Shown piece after piece: positions 5,893-6,611 of a DNA stretch of 6,611 nt. Source of the DNA: Bifidobacteriaceae bacterium (GTDB taxonomy: Bacteria; Actinomycetota; Actinomycetes; Actinomycetales; WQXJ01); the NCBI GenBank assembly GCA_031258055.1, contig JAIRNM010000025.1, positions 1 through 6,611 of the forward strand. Reading direction: 5' to 3'. Position numbers and translations under genes: made by a program. The number at the start of each line of letters is the position of its first letter. Position 1 is the first letter of the stretch. A model generated the notes under the pieces. That model was not told the DNA's origin, searched no databases, and saw only the letters and a program-made list of their open reading frames with translations.

Positions 5893-6611
5893 CTATCCTC
5901 GCAGACCTGAATTGAAGCCAACAGCCCCTATTGAGCCGCTCCGGCGCCGCGACGCGACTAACTGTCGTTCGGCCAGAGCGACGGTCTCCCAGTAGCGCGC
6001 CGCCCTGGCTGCCGTGGGAGCAGCGGCGGCGAAGGTGGCGGCATCGGCCTCAGCGGCGAGCCACGTCAACAATTCCACGGCCGCCAATGGTCCGGCTCGG
6101 GCGGTTTCCAGCCGGGTGGCCGATGCCGTCTGCCTGGCCAGCAATTTCCGGCACCGCAGGCAGTCCAAGACTTGGCTCCAACCGGCGGCGATCCTTTCCG
6201 CCGGGGTCCCCCGGCGGGACCGTCGGCGACGGCGCCAAGCTCTGGCCGCGGCCAAACCGGCGCCAGTCACCGCCAGCAGCCCGATCAGCCCCGCGCCTGA
6301 CAGTCCGGCGATCTGCCACAGGCCCCAACTGGCTGCGGTCGGCGGGTTGGCTAAGGGTTTGGCGGAGCCGACCGGGACGGGCACCAGGTCCTCATCGGGT
6401 GGCGGGGACTGTTCTGGCTCCACTGGCGGCGGTTGGGCCTGGCGCGGATTCGGTTCCGGATCGGGTCGCTCGTCAGCTTGTTCGGGCGAGTCCTGCCGAC
6501 TGGGCGTGGGGAAGAACGCCACCCAACCGAGTTCGGCCAGGTTGATTTCCACCCAGGCGGTCAGGTCCAGACCCGTGAAAGTGGAGGTGCCGCCCGCTGA
6601 CGCGCCGGTCG
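5893..6611 (-). CDS. Transglutaminase-fold membrane protein, C-terminal part
   Basis: The 5' end lies beyond the window; 238 residues and the TAG stop are visible. The first part, TGLDLTAWVEINLAELGWV ending FFPTP, aligns by eye with the end of bacterial transglutaminase-like domains (commonly D-x-HAWxEVY...GWxxxDPTP). At the two catalytic positions this protein has Thr (codon 6561-6559) for His and Phe (6513-6511) for Asp. A Pro/Glu-rich linker of about 50 residues follows, then one membrane segment (about visible residues 96-118), an Arg-rich stop-transfer stretch and a cytoplasmic Ala-rich helical domain of about 100 residues. This resembles the end of TgpA/DUF3488-type proteins, often encoded with MoxR ATPases and DUF58 proteins; such neighbours, if present, are outside the window. 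The GTG at 6552 is an internal valine within the domain, not a start. Substrate and function are unknown. Confidence 0.75.
   Translation of the reverse strand, partial: TGASAGGTSTFTGLDLTAWVEINLAELGWVAFFPTPSRQDSPEQADERPDPEPNPRQAQPPPVEPEQSPPPDEDLVPVPVGSAKPLANPPTAASWGLWQIAGLSGAGLIGLLAVTGAGLAAARAWRRRRRSRRGTPAERIAAGWSQVLDCLRCRKLLARQTASATRLETARAGPLAAVELLTWLAAEADAATFAAAAPTAARAARYWETVALAERQLVASRRRSGSIGAVGFNSGLRG
5896..5900 (-). promoter_or_regulatory. Shine-Dalgarno site of mtrA
   Basis: GAGGA lies 7 nt before the mtrA ATG and directly abuts the TAG stop of the upstream transglutaminase-like gene. It supports the start at 5888 rather than the TTG at 5921 and suggests that ribosomes ending the upstream gene could reinitiate here. 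Confidence 0.7.

Noticed and set aside
5889..5921. TTG start for mtrA at 5921
   Set aside because: It adds 11 non-conserved residues overlapping the upstream gene, while the ATG at 5888 has GAGGA at proper spacing and fits known MtrA N-termini.
5893..6552. A complete 219-residue gene starting at GTG 6552
   Set aside because: The frame stays open to the window edge and the residues upstream (TGLDLTAW) belong to the same transglutaminase-like block, so this GTG is an internal valine.
1..6611. Search for tRNA, rRNA, insertion-sequence, phage or toxin-antitoxin content
   Set aside because: Apart from the 169-nt comF-hpf gap the window is filled by conserved chromosomal genes, and nothing resembling these elements was seen on either strand.

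Overview
The window is a GC-rich stretch with every supported gene on the minus strand, so transcription runs from high to low coordinates. Gene content and order (mtrA, mtrB, lpqB, comF-like, long-form hpf) match the conserved mtrAB-lpqB neighbourhood of Actinomycetota (Rv3246c to Rv3241c in Mycobacterium tuberculosis, where secA1 follows hpf). The high GC, the Ala/Gly/Arg/Pro-rich proteins and the actinobacterium-specific lipoprotein LpqB agree with this. I cannot assign an order or genus.

Layout, in the direction of transcription. (1) 6611-5893: C-terminal part of a membrane-anchored transglutaminase-fold protein, cut by the window edge. Both catalytic positions visible in it (His and Asp) appear substituted. 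(2) 5888-5199: mtrA, a response regulator, starting 4 nt after the previous stop. (3) 5191-3392: mtrB, a sensor histidine kinase with an additional low-complexity, collagen-like C-terminal tail encoded by five 18-bp tandem repeats. (4) 3395-1698: lpqB, a lipoprotein overlapping mtrB by 4 nt (ATGA). (5) 1687-872: comF-like phosphoribosyltransferase-fold gene, starting 10 nt after lpqB. Its N-terminus also carries Gly-X-Y triplets. (6) 871-703: a 169-nt intergenic gap, the only sizeable one, holding three short inverted repeats. (7) 702-1: hpf, a long-form ribosome hibernation factor whose stop codon is at the window edge.

How they work together: MtrB senses an envelope or division-related cue and phosphorylates MtrA. 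LpqB is known in mycobacteria to bind the outer domain of MtrB and tune the pathway. MtrA controls cell-wall, division and replication genes. The tight spacing from the transglutaminase-like gene through comF suggests one transcript of five genes, with hpf probably a separate unit. I see no RNA gene, insertion sequence, CRISPR array or phage gene. The region is a conserved core locus. Its less ordinary aspects are the apparently inactive transglutaminase-fold protein coupled to mtrA and the collagen-like repeats in both MtrB and the ComF-like protein.
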